Of a stretch of 64,000 bases of DNA, positions 23,015 to 32,271 are shown in pieces. The translations under genes were made by a program, and so were the position numbers. This DNA comes from an uncultured Clostridia bacterium (lineage in GTDB: Bacteria > Bacillota > Clostridia > UBA1381). The stretch covers positions 1-64,000 of the forward strand of contig CAKSSN010000007.1 of the NCBI GenBank assembly GCA_934489015.1, read 5' to 3'. The notes below the pieces were generated by a model that was not told the DNA's origin, ran no database searches, and saw only the letters and a list, made by a program, of their open reading frames with translations. How positions within the stretch are numbered: the first letter of the stretch is position 1; each line of letters begins with the position of its first letter.

Positions 23015-25570
23015 ATGAAAGGTTCAAACAAAAAGTTTATCAGCGGACTTTTGGCGCTGGGTACTCTTTCATCGGGTGCAGCATATGCACAGATACCGGC
23101 AGATGTTGCCGGAACAGGCTTTGAGGAGCCGATACAGGTTCTTGCGGCGCTTAATATTATGATAGGCGACGGCAACGGCAAGTTCAGACCGAACGACAAT
23201 CTTACAAGAGCTGAGGTTGCAAAGCTGGCTATTCATGCAATGGGAATAGACAGTGCGGTAAATTCATCCGATCAGTCCAAATTCCCCGATGTGTCGGAGG
23301 ACTACTGGGCAAAGGGGTATATTAACCTTGCAACATCAATGGGCATTGTTATAGGTGATGATAACGGCAATTTCAGACCGTTTGATCCTATAACCTATGC
23401 GGAGGCTATGACTATTATGGTAAGAGCAACCGGATACACTCCGTCGGCCGAGCAAAAGGGCGGATTTCCGAGCGGATATATTCTTGTCGGCTCTGAAAAC
23501 GGAATGAACAAAAACGTAAGCGGATCGGGTCACAATCCGATTACGAGAGGAAGCGTTGCTTACCTTACTCTTAATACTCTTAAAACAAATATGATGGAGC
23601 AGACAAATTACGGCGGCAATGTAAAATATGAAGTCGGAACAAAAACTCTGCTTACGGACAGACACAAAGTTACGGAGCTTACCGGACAGGTAAAGGCAAT
23701 TGCAACGTCGGCTATTGACGGGGCGAGCACATTAAATGACGGTCAGGTTAAAATCGACGATAAAATTTATGATGCGGACTGCAACGTAAGCAAGCTTCTC
23801 GGCTATAATGTAACATTTTATCTTAAGGATAACGGAAAAGGCGATGAGTCGGTAATTCTTGCGCTTCCGACAGAGGGCAAAAATAATGCCGTAACAATCG
23901 ACTCGGATTTGTTCGATAAGGTAACAAAGAAAAATTCAAATAAGGCAATAAGCTATTTCACGTCAGAAAGCTCATCAAAGACGCAGACAGCCGAGCTTTC
24001 GCCGTCAGCCGCACTTATTTATAACGGCAGACACAGCGCGCTTGACGACAGTCTGCTTGATCTTGACGGAAAAACGGCTGAAATGACGCTTCTCGATACC
24101 GATAAGGACGGAAAATACGACTTTGTTTTCGTGACAAGCTTCTACAGCATGGTTGTTGACAGCGTAACGTCTTCGGGAAAAATAAGCGATAAAAACAGCT
24201 CAAAGACAATTACTCTTGACGATGATGTGACATATACCATTTCAAGAGGCGTTGAAAATATAAAGGTTTCCGATCTTGCCGAATATGACGTTTTGTCGGT
24301 TGCCGAAAGTGCAGACAAAAAGCTTTATGAGATTGTTGCTTCAAACCGCACAGTTTCGGGCAAGGTTTCCTCAATCAGCAACGGAAAATACTTTATAGGC
24401 TCCGACGGATATAAATTGTCACCCGATTTCAAGGGCGAGCTTAAGGTAGGAACAGAGGCGACATTCTATCTTGACTATAAAAACAATATTGTATCAACCG
24501 ACTCTTTCTCAAGCCTTAGCAGCGACTACGGATATATGACAAGAGCATATTATGTTGACAATGACGAGGTTGTAAAGTTTAAGATATTTGACAAAAACGG
24601 CACGGAAAAATTATATGAGGGTGCGTCAAAAATAAAGCTTAACGGCAACGGCGCGCAGAAGGATCAGACTGTTTTGAAAACGATACTCGGCGGCGGAGAG
24701 TTTAAGGCTCAGCTTGTGACCTTTAAGCTTAACGAGGACGGAAAAGTTTCCGAAATCAACACGGCTAAGGACAATTCGTCAACGGGTGCGGTTGATAAAA
24801 ACAGCTTTACGCTCAACTACAGCCTTAAAAACACAGCATATAACGCTTCAAACGAAAAGCTCGGCAATGTTAAAATTACGGACGAAACAGTAATATTTGA
24901 TATTCCGGCAGGCTCGGAGGACTATTCGGTAAAGGATAAGTCAATGTTTGAGGACAAGCAGAAATACAGTGCGCTTATATTTGACGTAACTGAGGATCTT
25001 ACGGCAAGAGCCGTTATAGTAACAAGCTCGGAGCTTTCAACAAACGCTTCGGAAAGCATAGCAGTTGTTAAGGAAATTTCTCAGGGAACAAACAGCGATG
25101 ATGAAATATCCGACGTGCTTGTTGCGCTCACAAACGGCAGTGAAACAAGAATTTTTGCGGAAAACGAAAATGTTCTTAAAAAGACCGACGGCAAAAAGCT
25201 TAAGAGCGGAGATATTATTCAGATAAAGAAAAATTCATCCGGAGAAATCGCAAGCATAAGAGTTCTCTTTGACTCGGAAAATGCCGACGAGGAGTTTACA
25301 AAAGCTCCGGCAGAGGATCTTGATGTTGTATACGGAAAGGTTACAAAGAAATTTGCTTCTTCAATTAACGTTACCGTAAACGGCGGCAGCGCGGTTAATT
25401 ATTCAATTCCGTCAGACGCTCTTGTTTACAAGGTTGACACAAAGGCTTCAAAGAATAGTGTGTCAACTGCAAAGACATCTGATATTCAGGTATATGATGC
25501 CGACGATGAAAGCAGAGTATTTATAAGACTTTACAAAAACGCCGTTAAGGAAATTGTAATAGTTGAATAA
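23015..25570 (+). CDS. Secreted SLH-domain surface protein, 851 aa
   Basis: A wall-attached surface protein. A signal peptide (SGLLALGTLSSGAAYA) is followed by SLH units: VLAALNIMIGDGNGKFRPND with NLTRAEVAKLA, then INLATSMGIVIGDDNGNFRP with PITYAEAMTIM, and a degenerate third ending GSVAYLTLNTL. About 650 residues of beta-rich, Lys/Ser/Asp-rich sequence follow, with repeated VSGKVSSI-type and KVSEIN-type modules. No enzyme domain is seen. CAGGAGG lies 7 nt upstream of the ATG. It resembles its divergent neighbour in build, suggesting an old duplication. Confidence 0.88.
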   Translation: MKGSNKKFISGLLALGTLSSGAAYAQIPADVAGTGFEEPIQVLAALNIMIGDGNGKFRPNDNLTRAEVAKLAIHAMGIDSAVNSSDQSKFPDVSEDYWAKGYINLATSMGIVIGDDNGNFRPFDPITYAEAMTIMVRATGYTPSAEQKGGFPSGYILVGSENGMNKNVSGSGHNPITRGSVAYLTLNTLKTNMMEQTNYGGNVKYEVGTKTLLTDRHKVTELTGQVKAIATSAIDGASTLNDGQVKIDDKIYDADCNVSKLLGYNVTFYLKDNGKGDESVILALPTEGKNNAVTIDSDLFDKVTKKNSNKAISYFTSESSSKTQTAELSPSAALIYNGRHSALDDSLLDLDGKTAEMTLLDTDKDGKYDFVFVTSFYSMVVDSVTSSGKISDKNSSKTITLDDDVTYTISRGVENIKVSDLAEYDVLSVAESADKKLYEIVASNRTVSGKVSSISNGKYFIGSDGYKLSPDFKGELKVGTEATFYLDYKNNIVSTDSFSSLSSDYGYMTRAYYVDNDEVVKFKIFDKNGTEKLYEGASKIKLNGNGAQKDQTVLKTILGGGEFKAQLVTFKLNEDGKVSEINTAKDNSSTGAVDKNSFTLNYSLKNTAYNASNEKLGNVKITDETVIFDIPAGSEDYSVKDKSMFEDKQKYSALIFDVTEDLTARAVIVTSSELSTNASESIAVVKEISQGTNSDDEISDVLVALTNGSETRIFAENENVLKKTDGKKLKSGDIIQIKKNSSGEIASIRVLFDSENADEEFTKAPAEDLDVVYGKVTKKFASSINVTVNGGSAVNYSIPSDALVYKVDTKASKNSVSTAKTSDIQVYDADDESRVFIRLYKNAVKEIVIVE

Positions 25571-25620
25571 CCGATAAAAATAAAAAATCATCTTCTCTTT
25601 TTAATAATCTCCAAAAATAT

Positions 25621-25647
25621 AAGGCGGTGCGAAATTCGCACCGCCTT
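25621..25647. terminator. Bidirectional terminator between SLH gene and groEL
   Basis: AAGGCGGTGCGAA and TTCGCACCGCCTT form a 13-bp perfect stem around one base, between convergent genes. Confidence 0.85.
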
Positions 25648-25666
25648 ATACGTGGATTATTAATGA

Positions 25667-27295
25667 TTAATACATTCCGCCCATTGACGGATCCATTCCC
25701 GGTGCTGCCGCTTTTTCCGGCTCCGGAATATCTGTTACAAGGCTTTCTGTTGTAAGAACCATGCTTGCAACGCTTGCAGCGTTTTGAAGCGCACTTCTTG
25801 TAACCTTAGCCGGGTCAACTATACCTGCCTTTATCATATCAACATATTCGCCCGTAAGTGCGTTATAGCCAACGCCCTTTTTCTGCGATTTAACCTTGTC
25901 AACTATAACAGAGCCCTCAAGACCTGCGTTCTTTGCAATTTGCTTAACCGGCTCTTCAAGAGCTTTAAGCACAATCTGAACACCTGTCTTTTCGTCGCCC
26001 TCTGTTTCTTCAAGAAGCTTTTCAACCTCAGGAATAACATTAATATATGTTGTTCCGCCGCCGGCAATAATGCCTTCCTCAACAGCTGCCTTTGTAGCTG
26101 CAAGAGCGTCCTCAATTCTGTACTTCATCTCCTGCATTTCTGTTTCGGTTGCAGCGCCGACCTTGATTACGGCAACTCCGCCGGAGAGCTTTGCAAGTCT
26201 TTCCTGGAGCTTTTCCTTATCAAATTCGGAGGTTGTAAGAGCGATTGCCGCTTTTATTTCTTCAATTCTGTTCTTTATAGCGTCGGAGTCGCCTGCACCG
26301 TCTACTATGATTGTGTTTTCTTTCTGAACTTTAACCTGTCTTGCACGGCCGAGCTGAGCCATTGTTGTGTCCTTAAGCTCAAGTCCGAGCTCTTCCGAGA
26401 TAACCTCCCCGCCTGTAAGAATAGCTATATCGCGGAGCATTTCCTTTCTTCTGTCGCCGAAGCCCGGAGCCTTAACCGGAACAACAACAAATGTACCTCT
26501 GAGCTTGTTTACGATAAGAGTTGCAAGAGCCTCGCCCTCAACGTCCTCTGCGATTATAACAAGCTTCTTGCCTGCCTGAACAAGCTGTTCGAGAAGCGGA
26601 AGAATTTCCTGTATGTTTGAAATCTTCTTGTCTGTAATAAGTATATAAGCGTCATCTATAACAGCTTCCATTTTTGTTGTGTCTGTTACCATGTAAGGCG
26701 AAATATATCCGCGGTCAAACTGCATACCCTCAACAACTTCGCTGTAGGTTTCGGCTGTTTTTGATTCCTCAACGGTTATAACGCCGTCTGATGTAACCTT
26801 ATCCATAGCGTCTGCTATAAGCTCGCCGATTTTCTCGTTTGCTGCCGAAACGGAAGCAACTCTTGCTATATCGGCCTTGCCGTTTACCTTTTTAGCTCCT
26901 GCAACGATTGCATCGACTGCTGTGTCAACAGCCTTTTGGATACCCTTTCTTACTATCATCGGGTTAGCGCCTGCCGTTACGTTCTTGGCGCCCTCACGGA
27001 TAAGAGCCTGAGCAAGAAGCGTTGCTGTTGTTGTACCGTCACCGGCAACATCGTTTGTCTTTGTTGCAACCTCTTTTACAAGCTGTGCGCCCATGTTTTC
27101 AAACGGATCGGAAAGCTCAATTTCCTTTGCAATTGTAACACCGTCGTTTGTTATAATCGGTGAGCCGAATTTTTTGTCAAGAACGACATTTCTGCCCTTA
27201 GGACCGAGTGTTATTTTAACTGTATCAGCAAGCTGGTCAACGCCCTTTTGAAGCGCCTGTCTTGCGTCTTCGCCGAATTTAATCTGCTTTGCCAT
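25667..27295 (-). CDS. groEL: Chaperonin GroEL
   Basis: The 60-kDa chaperonin that folds proteins in a double-ring cage with GroES. The 542 residues include KITLGPKGRNVVLDKKFG, ITNDGVTIAKEIEL, AGDGTTTATLLAQ, the apical-domain GRARQVKV region and EEGIIAGGGTTYIN. The tail ends AAAPGMDPSMGGMY, the usual Gly-Gly-Met motif. It follows groES by 40 nt under CIRCE control. Confidence 0.98.
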   Translation of the reverse strand: MAKQIKFGEDARQALQKGVDQLADTVKITLGPKGRNVVLDKKFGSPIITNDGVTIAKEIELSDPFENMGAQLVKEVATKTNDVAGDGTTTATLLAQALIREGAKNVTAGANPMIVRKGIQKAVDTAVDAIVAGAKKVNGKADIARVASVSAANEKIGELIADAMDKVTSDGVITVEESKTAETYSEVVEGMQFDRGYISPYMVTDTTKMEAVIDDAYILITDKKISNIQEILPLLEQLVQAGKKLVIIAEDVEGEALATLIVNKLRGTFVVVPVKAPGFGDRRKEMLRDIAILTGGEVISEELGLELKDTTMAQLGRARQVKVQKENTIIVDGAGDSDAIKNRIEEIKAAIALTTSEFDKEKLQERLAKLSGGVAVIKVGAATETEMQEMKYRIEDALAATKAAVEEGIIAGGGTTYINVIPEVEKLLEETEGDEKTGVQIVLKALEEPVKQIAKNAGLEGSVIVDKVKSQKKGVGYNALTGEYVDMIKAGIVDPAKVTRSALQNAASVASMVLTTESLVTDIPEPEKAAAPGMDPSMGGMY

Positions 27296-27335
27296 AATAT
27301 ATCAAAACCTTTCTGCTAAATATTCAAAATAAATC

Positions 27336-27620
27336 TTATTCAACAATTGCGAGAATATCGCTCTGTCTTACTATTATATATTCTTCGCCCTCTAATTTTA
27401 CCTTTGTTCCGGCATATTCGCTAATGAGAACCTTGTCGCCTGCCTTAACGGTCATTTTAACCTCTTTTCCGTCAACAAGTCCGCCCGGACCTACTTCCTT
27501 AACCTCCGCAATCTGCGGCTTTTCCTTTGCTGCGCTTGTGAGGATAATTCCGCTCTTTGTCGTTTCCTCAGCCTCGCACATCTTAATTACAACTCTGTCA
27601 GCCAATGGCTTAATCTTCAT
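27336..27620 (-). CDS. groES: Co-chaperonin GroES
   Basis: The 10-kDa lid of the chaperonin. The 94 residues start MKIKPLADRVVIKMCEAEE and contain the mobile loop TTKSGIILTSAAKEKPQ, AEVKEVGPG and DKVLISEYAGTKVKL. It is the first gene of the operon and is preceded by a strong ribosome-binding site (AAGGAGG) and a CIRCE operator. Confidence 0.98.
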   Translation of the reverse strand: MKIKPLADRVVIKMCEAEETTKSGIILTSAAKEKPQIAEVKEVGPGGLVDGKEVKMTVKAGDKVLISEYAGTKVKLEGEEYIIVRQSDILAIVE

Positions 27621-27650
27621 ATATATCTCCTCCTTAATTACACATCTCTG

Positions 27651-27677
27651 TTAGCACTCATCTCTCTTGAGTGCTAA
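27651..27677. promoter_or_regulatory. CIRCE operator (HrcA site) of groESL
   Basis: TTAGCACTC, 9 nt, GAGTGCTAA is a perfect CIRCE. A leftward TATAAT (27687-27682) lies directly beside it, so HrcA would block initiation. hrcA itself is not in the window. Confidence 0.97.
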
Positions 27678-27798
27678 TAATATTATAGCTCATTTTGGAA
27701 AATAGGCAAATCCTGCACAGGCTTAAAATAATTGATTTAATTAAAATATCTTTTGTTTTCTTTGTTTTTCTTTTTCAATCGCTTAATTTTGCAGTTTT

Positions 27799-28158
27799 TC
27801 ATTCGCACATACTTTCCCAGTCAATAAGAGCGTCTTCAAGGCTTGCGTAAACCGTGCCGAACGTAAGAGCCGTTATATCCTCCTGCGGATAAACCTCAGG
27901 CGATATGGTTGTTTCCTTTATAACCGTTTCGTCCGAATACATTTTTAAAGTATTGTCTTCAAGCTTTATTTTAAACACGGGCGCTTCGGGCTTTTTTTCG
28001 GCTTCTGTCGGGAGCGAAGCGGCGACGGCGTGCGCGGTGGGGACGGGCTCGGAATTATTGGGAGCATTTTTTTCGGCAAGTAAAAATCCGACAGTTACGG
28101 AGAGTATCAGCAGCGCAAGCAGCGCCGCAGCAATTAATAATCTATAGTTTCTTTGCAT
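27799..28158 (-). CDS. Single-pass membrane protein with BofC-like C-terminus
   Basis: The 119 residues start with a membrane anchor (LLIAAALLALLILSVTVGFL). A Pro/Ala/Glu-rich linker follows, then a C-terminal domain (KIKLEDNTLKMYSD, VYPQEDITALTFGTVYASLE, DALIDWESMCE) resembling the BofC C-terminal domain found in many Clostridia. BofC in Bacillus inhibits a signalling protease during sporulation. Here only the domain resemblance is seen. The start at 28158 follows AGAGGT by 9 nt. It stands alone, divergent from hydG. Confidence 0.55.
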   Translation of the reverse strand: MQRNYRLLIAAALLALLILSVTVGFLLAEKNAPNNSEPVPTAHAVAASLPTEAEKKPEAPVFKIKLEDNTLKMYSDETVIKETTISPEVYPQEDITALTFGTVYASLEDALIDWESMCE

Positions 28159-28324
28159 AATTTTGCTACCTCTTTTCTTTTTTGCGTTTATGCGCAAAAA
28201 TTATGTATGGTTTCTTATGTATATTTTCCCAAAGACAAAATAAATATGCGCGGTTTATTAAAAAAATATCCTACTATATAATATATAGCGAAATAAGTCG
28301 GTTTAAAAGCGATAAAAATAAACG

Positions 28325-28353
28325 TTGACAAAAAAAGATTTATATGATATAAT
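28325..28353 (+). promoter_or_regulatory. Promoter of hydG-hydF
   Basis: TTGACA, 17-bp spacer, TATAAT: perfect SigA consensus. The start near 28360 gives a 126-nt leader. Confidence 0.88.
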
Positions 28354-28359
28354 GAGTTT

Positions 28360-28485
28360 AGTGAAATTAATCGACAGCATAAATTTTTCTGACATCAAAG
28401 TATTTCTGAGATGAAAGATGCATTATTTTAGCAAGATAGGTGCGTCTTTTTGGCGTACCTTTTTATTTTAGGGAGGAAAAATAAA
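28360..28485 (+). promoter_or_regulatory. hydG 5' leader with premature terminator (candidate riboregulator)
   Basis: AGGTGCGTC (28438-28446) pairs over 9 bp (two G-U) with GGCGTACCT (28452-28460) around TTTTT and is followed by TTTTATTTT: an intrinsic terminator 25 nt before hydG. Upstream GATGCA (28417-28422) can pair with TGCGTC (28441-28446), part of the terminator's 5' arm, giving a mutually exclusive antiterminator. No gene lies between the promoter and this hairpin. I could not match the leader to a riboswitch class I know. Confidence 0.6.
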
Positions 28486-29901
28486 ATGTATAATCCGAAA
28501 TCATTAAAGGCGGATGAGTTTATATCCGACGAAGAAATTAATGAAACTCTTGCGTATGCGGATGCGCACAAGGACGATTTGGAGCTTATCGACAGCCTTA
28601 TAGAAAAGGCGAAAAAAAGAAAGGGACTTACTCATCGTGAGGCTTCCGTTTTGCTCGCGTGCGAAAACGAGGAGAAAATAAATGAAATTTATGACCTTGC
28701 GGAGCAGATAAAAAAGGACTTTTACGGAAACAGAATAGTAATTTTTGCGCCGCTGTATCTTTCAAACTACTGCGTAAACAACTGCGTTTACTGTCCTTAT
28801 CATATTTCAAACAAGCATATTACTCGCAAAAAGCTTACTCAGGAGGAGGTAAAAAACGAAGTTATAGCGCTTCAGGATATGGGGCATAAGCGTCTTGCCA
28901 TAGAAGCCGGAGAGGACCCTGTGAACAATCCGATTGAGTATATTCTCGAATGTATTAAAACGATTTACTCCATAAAGCATAAAAACGGAGCAATAAGGCG
29001 CGTAAACGTAAATATCGCCGCAACAACCGTTGAAAACTATCGCAGGCTCAAGGAAGCCGGGATAGGTACATACATACTTTTTCAGGAAACGTATCACAGA
29101 AAAAGCTATGAGGAGCTTCATCCGGCAGGACCGAAGCATGATTATGCATATCATACAGAGGCTATGGACAGAGCTATGGAGGGCGGAATTGACGATGTTG
29201 GTTTAGGCGTTCTTTTCGGTCTTGACAAATACAGATATGAGTTTGCCGGGCTTTTAATGCACGCGGAGCATCTCGAAGCCGTTCACGGAGTAGGGCCTCA
29301 CACAATAAGCGTGCCGAGAGTAAAAAAAGCGGATGATATTGATCCGTCAAGCTTTGATAACGGTATAAGCGATGAAATATTTGCAAAGCTTTGCGCGCTC
29401 ATAAGAATATCCGTTCCGTATACGGGAATGATTATTTCAACGCGTGAGGGAGAAGCGCTCAGAGAAAAGGTTATCAGACTCGGAGTTTCGCAGATAAGCG
29501 GAGGATCGAGAACGTCTGTCGGCGGATATACCGAAGAGGAGCGTCCGCATGATACGGAGCAGTTTGACGTATCGGACCAGAGAACTCTTGACGATGTTGT
29601 ATCGTGGCTTATGCGCATGGGATATATTCCGTCGTTTTGCACCGCCTGTTACAGAGAGGGCAGAACGGGCGACCGCTTTATGAGCCTTTGCAAGAGCGGG
29701 CAGATACAAAATTGCTGCCATCCGAACGCGCTTATGACGCTTAAGGAATATCTTATGGATTATGCCGGAGAAAATACAAGAGAAATAGGCGAAAAGCTTA
29801 TTAAAGCCGAGCTTGAAAATATACCTAAGGAAAAGGTAAGAAAAATTTGCGAGGAAAACCTTGAAAATATAGAAAACGGGAAGCGTGATTTCAGATTTTG
29901 A
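28486..29901 (+). CDS. hydG: [FeFe]-hydrogenase maturase HydG (tyrosine lyase)
   Basis: A radical SAM enzyme that splits tyrosine to supply CO and cyanide for the hydrogenase H-cluster. The 471 residues match the family length. The radical SAM cluster is C96-x3-C100-x2-C103 (SNYCVNNCVYCPYH). The C-terminal second cluster site is FCTACYREGRTGDRFM. GGGAGG lies 9 nt upstream of the ATG at 28486. hydF follows after 13 nt, so the two are cotranscribed. HydE and the hydrogenase are outside the window. Confidence 0.96.
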   Translation: MYNPKSLKADEFISDEEINETLAYADAHKDDLELIDSLIEKAKKRKGLTHREASVLLACENEEKINEIYDLAEQIKKDFYGNRIVIFAPLYLSNYCVNNCVYCPYHISNKHITRKKLTQEEVKNEVIALQDMGHKRLAIEAGEDPVNNPIEYILECIKTIYSIKHKNGAIRRVNVNIAATTVENYRRLKEAGIGTYILFQETYHRKSYEELHPAGPKHDYAYHTEAMDRAMEGGIDDVGLGVLFGLDKYRYEFAGLLMHAEHLEAVHGVGPHTISVPRVKKADDIDPSSFDNGISDEIFAKLCALIRISVPYTGMIISTREGEALREKVIRLGVSQISGGSRTSVGGYTEEERPHDTEQFDVSDQRTLDDVVSWLMRMGYIPSFCTACYREGRTGDRFMSLCKSGQIQNCCHPNALMTLKEYLMDYAGENTREIGEKLIKAELENIPKEKVRKICEENLENIENGKRDFRF

Positions 29902-29914
29902 GGAGGAGTGACAT

Positions 29915-31093
29915 ATGCCAATGAGTGCGCCGCCGGCGTCGGAGAGAGTGCATATAGGCTTTTTCGGACGTACAAATGCCGGGAAATCAAGTATTATTAA
30001 TGCGGTTACAAATCAGAATTTATCTATTGTATCCGAAATAAAGGGAACAACGACCGACCCTGTTACAAAAACAATGGAAATTCTTCCGATGGGCCCTGTT
30101 GTTGTAATAGACACGCCGGGTATTGATGACGATACGGCTTTGGGAAGAAAAAGAGTTGAAAAAAGCCTTGAGGTGCTTGAAAGGTGCGATATTGCCGTTA
30201 TTGTGACGGACGCGGCGGAGAAGTTTTCGGACGCGGAAAAAGCGCTTATTAAAAAAATTAAGGCTCTTAAAATTCCTTATATAGTCTGTATAAATAAAAT
30301 TGATGCTGCCGAAGGTGCTGCGGCGGAGGGCGATATATCCGTCAGCGCAAAAACAGGAGAAAACATAAATGCGTTAAAGGAGCTTATAGCGAAAAAAATA
30401 AATAAAGACAGCAATAAAAAAATAATTGGTGACAGGCTTAGAGCAGGCTCGTTTGTTGTACTTGTAATTCCGATTGATTCCGCCGCGCCGAAAAACAGAA
30501 TTATTCTTCCGCAGCAGATGGTTTTGCGCGAGGTGCTTGACGCAAATGCGGCGGCAATATGCGTTCAGCCGAGTGAGCTTCAAGGTGTTCTTGATAAAGT
30601 AACCCCCGATATTGTTATAACCGACAGCCAGGCTTTTGCGGAGGTTTCAAAAATCGTGCCGGAGAATGTTGATCTTACGTCATTTTCCGTGCTTATGATG
30701 AGGTACAAAGGCGAGCTTGAAGCTGCATATGCCGGTGCCGCCGCGCTTGACAAGCTTTCTGACGGTGATAAAATTTTAATTTGCGAGGGCTGTACGCATC
30801 ACAGACAGTGCGAGGATATAGGAACGGTTAAAATGCCGTCTTGGATAAAAAAATATTCCGGAAAAAATATAGAATTTGATTTTACAAGCGGAGGGGATTT
30901 CCCGAAAAGTCTGAGCGGATATAAGCTCATAGTTCACTGCGGCGGCTGTATGCTCAATGAAAAGGAGATCAGGCGCCGTATGCGCCTTGCCGAAAAAGAG
31001 GGTGTGCCGATAACGAATTACGGCATAGCCATTGCCAAAATGAACGGAATTTTGGAGCGTGCGGCAAGTGCGGCAAACAAGAGCTTTATTTAA
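29915..31093 (+). CDS. hydF: [FeFe]-hydrogenase maturase GTPase HydF
   Basis: The scaffold GTPase on which the di-iron precursor is built and passed to the hydrogenase. The 392 residues have the G1 motif GRTNAGKSSIIN, a Thr-rich switch GTTTDPVTK, G3 IDTPGIDD and G4 CINKIDA. The C-terminal cluster-binding domain has CEGCTHHRQCEDIG and the paired Cys of VHCGGCML. AGGAGG lies upstream. It is followed by a palindromic terminator. Confidence 0.96.
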   Translation: MPMSAPPASERVHIGFFGRTNAGKSSIINAVTNQNLSIVSEIKGTTTDPVTKTMEILPMGPVVVIDTPGIDDDTALGRKRVEKSLEVLERCDIAVIVTDAAEKFSDAEKALIKKIKALKIPYIVCINKIDAAEGAAAEGDISVSAKTGENINALKELIAKKINKDSNKKIIGDRLRAGSFVVLVIPIDSAAPKNRIILPQQMVLREVLDANAAAICVQPSELQGVLDKVTPDIVITDSQAFAEVSKIVPENVDLTSFSVLMMRYKGELEAAYAGAAALDKLSDGDKILICEGCTHHRQCEDIGTVKMPSWIKKYSGKNIEFDFTSGGDFPKSLSGYKLIVHCGGCMLNEKEIRRRMRLAEKEGVPITNYGIAIAKMNGILERAASAANKSFI

Positions 31094-31139
31094 ATTAATA
31101 AAAGGGTAAAAAACTCCGAATTGAAAGCAATTACAAAGG

Positions 31140-31175
31140 GCTGCCTGCAAAAGTTAATTGACTTTTGCAGGCAGC
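31140..31175 (+). terminator. Terminator of hydG-hydF, 18-bp near-perfect palindrome
   Basis: GCTGCCTGCAAAAG and its inverse around TTAATTGA, followed by GTTTTTTT. Confidence 0.88.
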
Positions 31176-31206
31176 GTTTTTTTGGGGTAAAAAATTATTT
31201 TTACTA

Positions 31207-31235
31207 TTGATATTTTTCTGAAAATCTGCTATAAT
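31207..31235 (+). promoter_or_regulatory. Promoter of galU
   Basis: TTGATA, 17-bp spacer, TATAAT; start near 31242, with a small GACGA/TCGTC hairpin in the 48-nt leader. Confidence 0.75.
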
Positions 31236-31289
31236 TATATAGACGATTTATATTCGTCAAAAAGCAAAAAAGAAAGAGAGAGAAGAAAA

Positions 31290-32156
31290 ATGAAGAAGGT
31301 AACAAAGGCAGTAATACCTGCCGCAGGCTTCGGAACGCGATTTCTGCCTGCGACAAAGGCTGTGCCGAAAGAAATGATTCCGATTGTGGACACGCCGACA
31401 ATTCAGTATATTGTCGAGGAAGCGGTCAATTCGGGGATTAAGGATTTGCTTATCGTGACCGGACGGGGAAAGGACGCGATAATGAATCATTTTGACCGCT
31501 CATTTGAGCTTGAAACAATTTTGGAGCGTGAGAGGAAAACGGAGCTTTTAAATGCCGTAAAGCGTGTTTCAAATATGCTTGACGTTCATTTTATCCGCCA
31601 GAAAGAGCAGAAAGGGCTCGGCGATGCGGTATATTACGCAAAAGAATTTGCGGCCGGTGAGCCGATTGCCGTTTTGCTCGGCGATGATGTTGTGGTTAAT
31701 AAAAAGCCGTGCCTTAAACAGATGATTGAAAAATTCGAGGAGCTTGGGGGAAGCATACTCGGAGTTCAGACGGTTAAGCACAGCGATGTTTCAAAATACG
31801 GCATTGTAAACGGTGAGAAAATAGGCGAGAGAACATATAAGGTTGACGGTCTTGTCGAAAAGCCAAAGCCGGAGGATGCGCCTACGGATGTTGCAATTCT
31901 CGGCAGATATATAATTACGCCGTCAATTTTTGAGTGTATTGAAAAAACGCCAACAGGCGCCGGCGGAGAAATTCAGCTTACCGATGCTCTGGCGCTGCTC
32001 GGAGAAAAGGAAGATATTTTTGCATATGATTTTGAGGGCAAGCGCTATGATGTCGGAAACAAGCTCGGCTTTTTGCAGGCAACCGTTGAATTTGCGCTTT
32101 CGAGAGATGATCTTAAAAATGATTTTGCCGAATATTTAAAATCGCTTAAGCTTTAA
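31290..32156 (+). CDS. galU: UTP-glucose-1-phosphate uridylyltransferase
   Basis: Makes UDP-glucose from glucose-1-phosphate and UTP, for surface glycans and sugar interconversion. The 288 residues start with AVIPAAGFGTRFLPATKAVP, the nucleotide-binding signature, followed by KEMIPIVDTPTIQYIVEEA, RQKEQKGLGDAVYYA, VLLGDDVV and GLVEKPKPEDAP. It stands alone between its own promoter and terminator but sits directly before glgP, which yields its substrate. Confidence 0.95.
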   Translation: MKKVTKAVIPAAGFGTRFLPATKAVPKEMIPIVDTPTIQYIVEEAVNSGIKDLLIVTGRGKDAIMNHFDRSFELETILERERKTELLNAVKRVSNMLDVHFIRQKEQKGLGDAVYYAKEFAAGEPIAVLLGDDVVVNKKPCLKQMIEKFEELGGSILGVQTVKHSDVSKYGIVNGEKIGERTYKVDGLVEKPKPEDAPTDVAILGRYIITPSIFECIEKTPTGAGGEIQLTDALALLGEKEDIFAYDFEGKRYDVGNKLGFLQATVEFALSRDDLKNDFAEYLKSLKL

Positions 32157-32171
32157 ATGCAATTAATAAAA

Positions 32172-32202
32172 ATTCCCGTATAACTCATGCTTATACGGGA
32201 AT
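32172..32202 (+). terminator. Hairpin after galU
   Basis: ATTCCCGTATAA and TTATACGGGAAT form a perfect 12-bp stem with a 7-nt loop. The following sequence is only weakly U-rich. Confidence 0.6.
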
Positions 32203-32271
32203 AATTATATATATAAAAATTTTTAAGGCTGCGGAGCGGAAAAAGCTGCTCCGTCACGGAAAGGAACGGGC

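Noticed and set aside
25784..26620. 278-aa rightward frame inside groEL
   Set aside because: It is antisense to conserved groEL codons, a known artefact in this gene.
27424..27654. Rightward 76-aa frame through groES and CIRCE
   Set aside because: It is the shadow of groES and runs into the operator.
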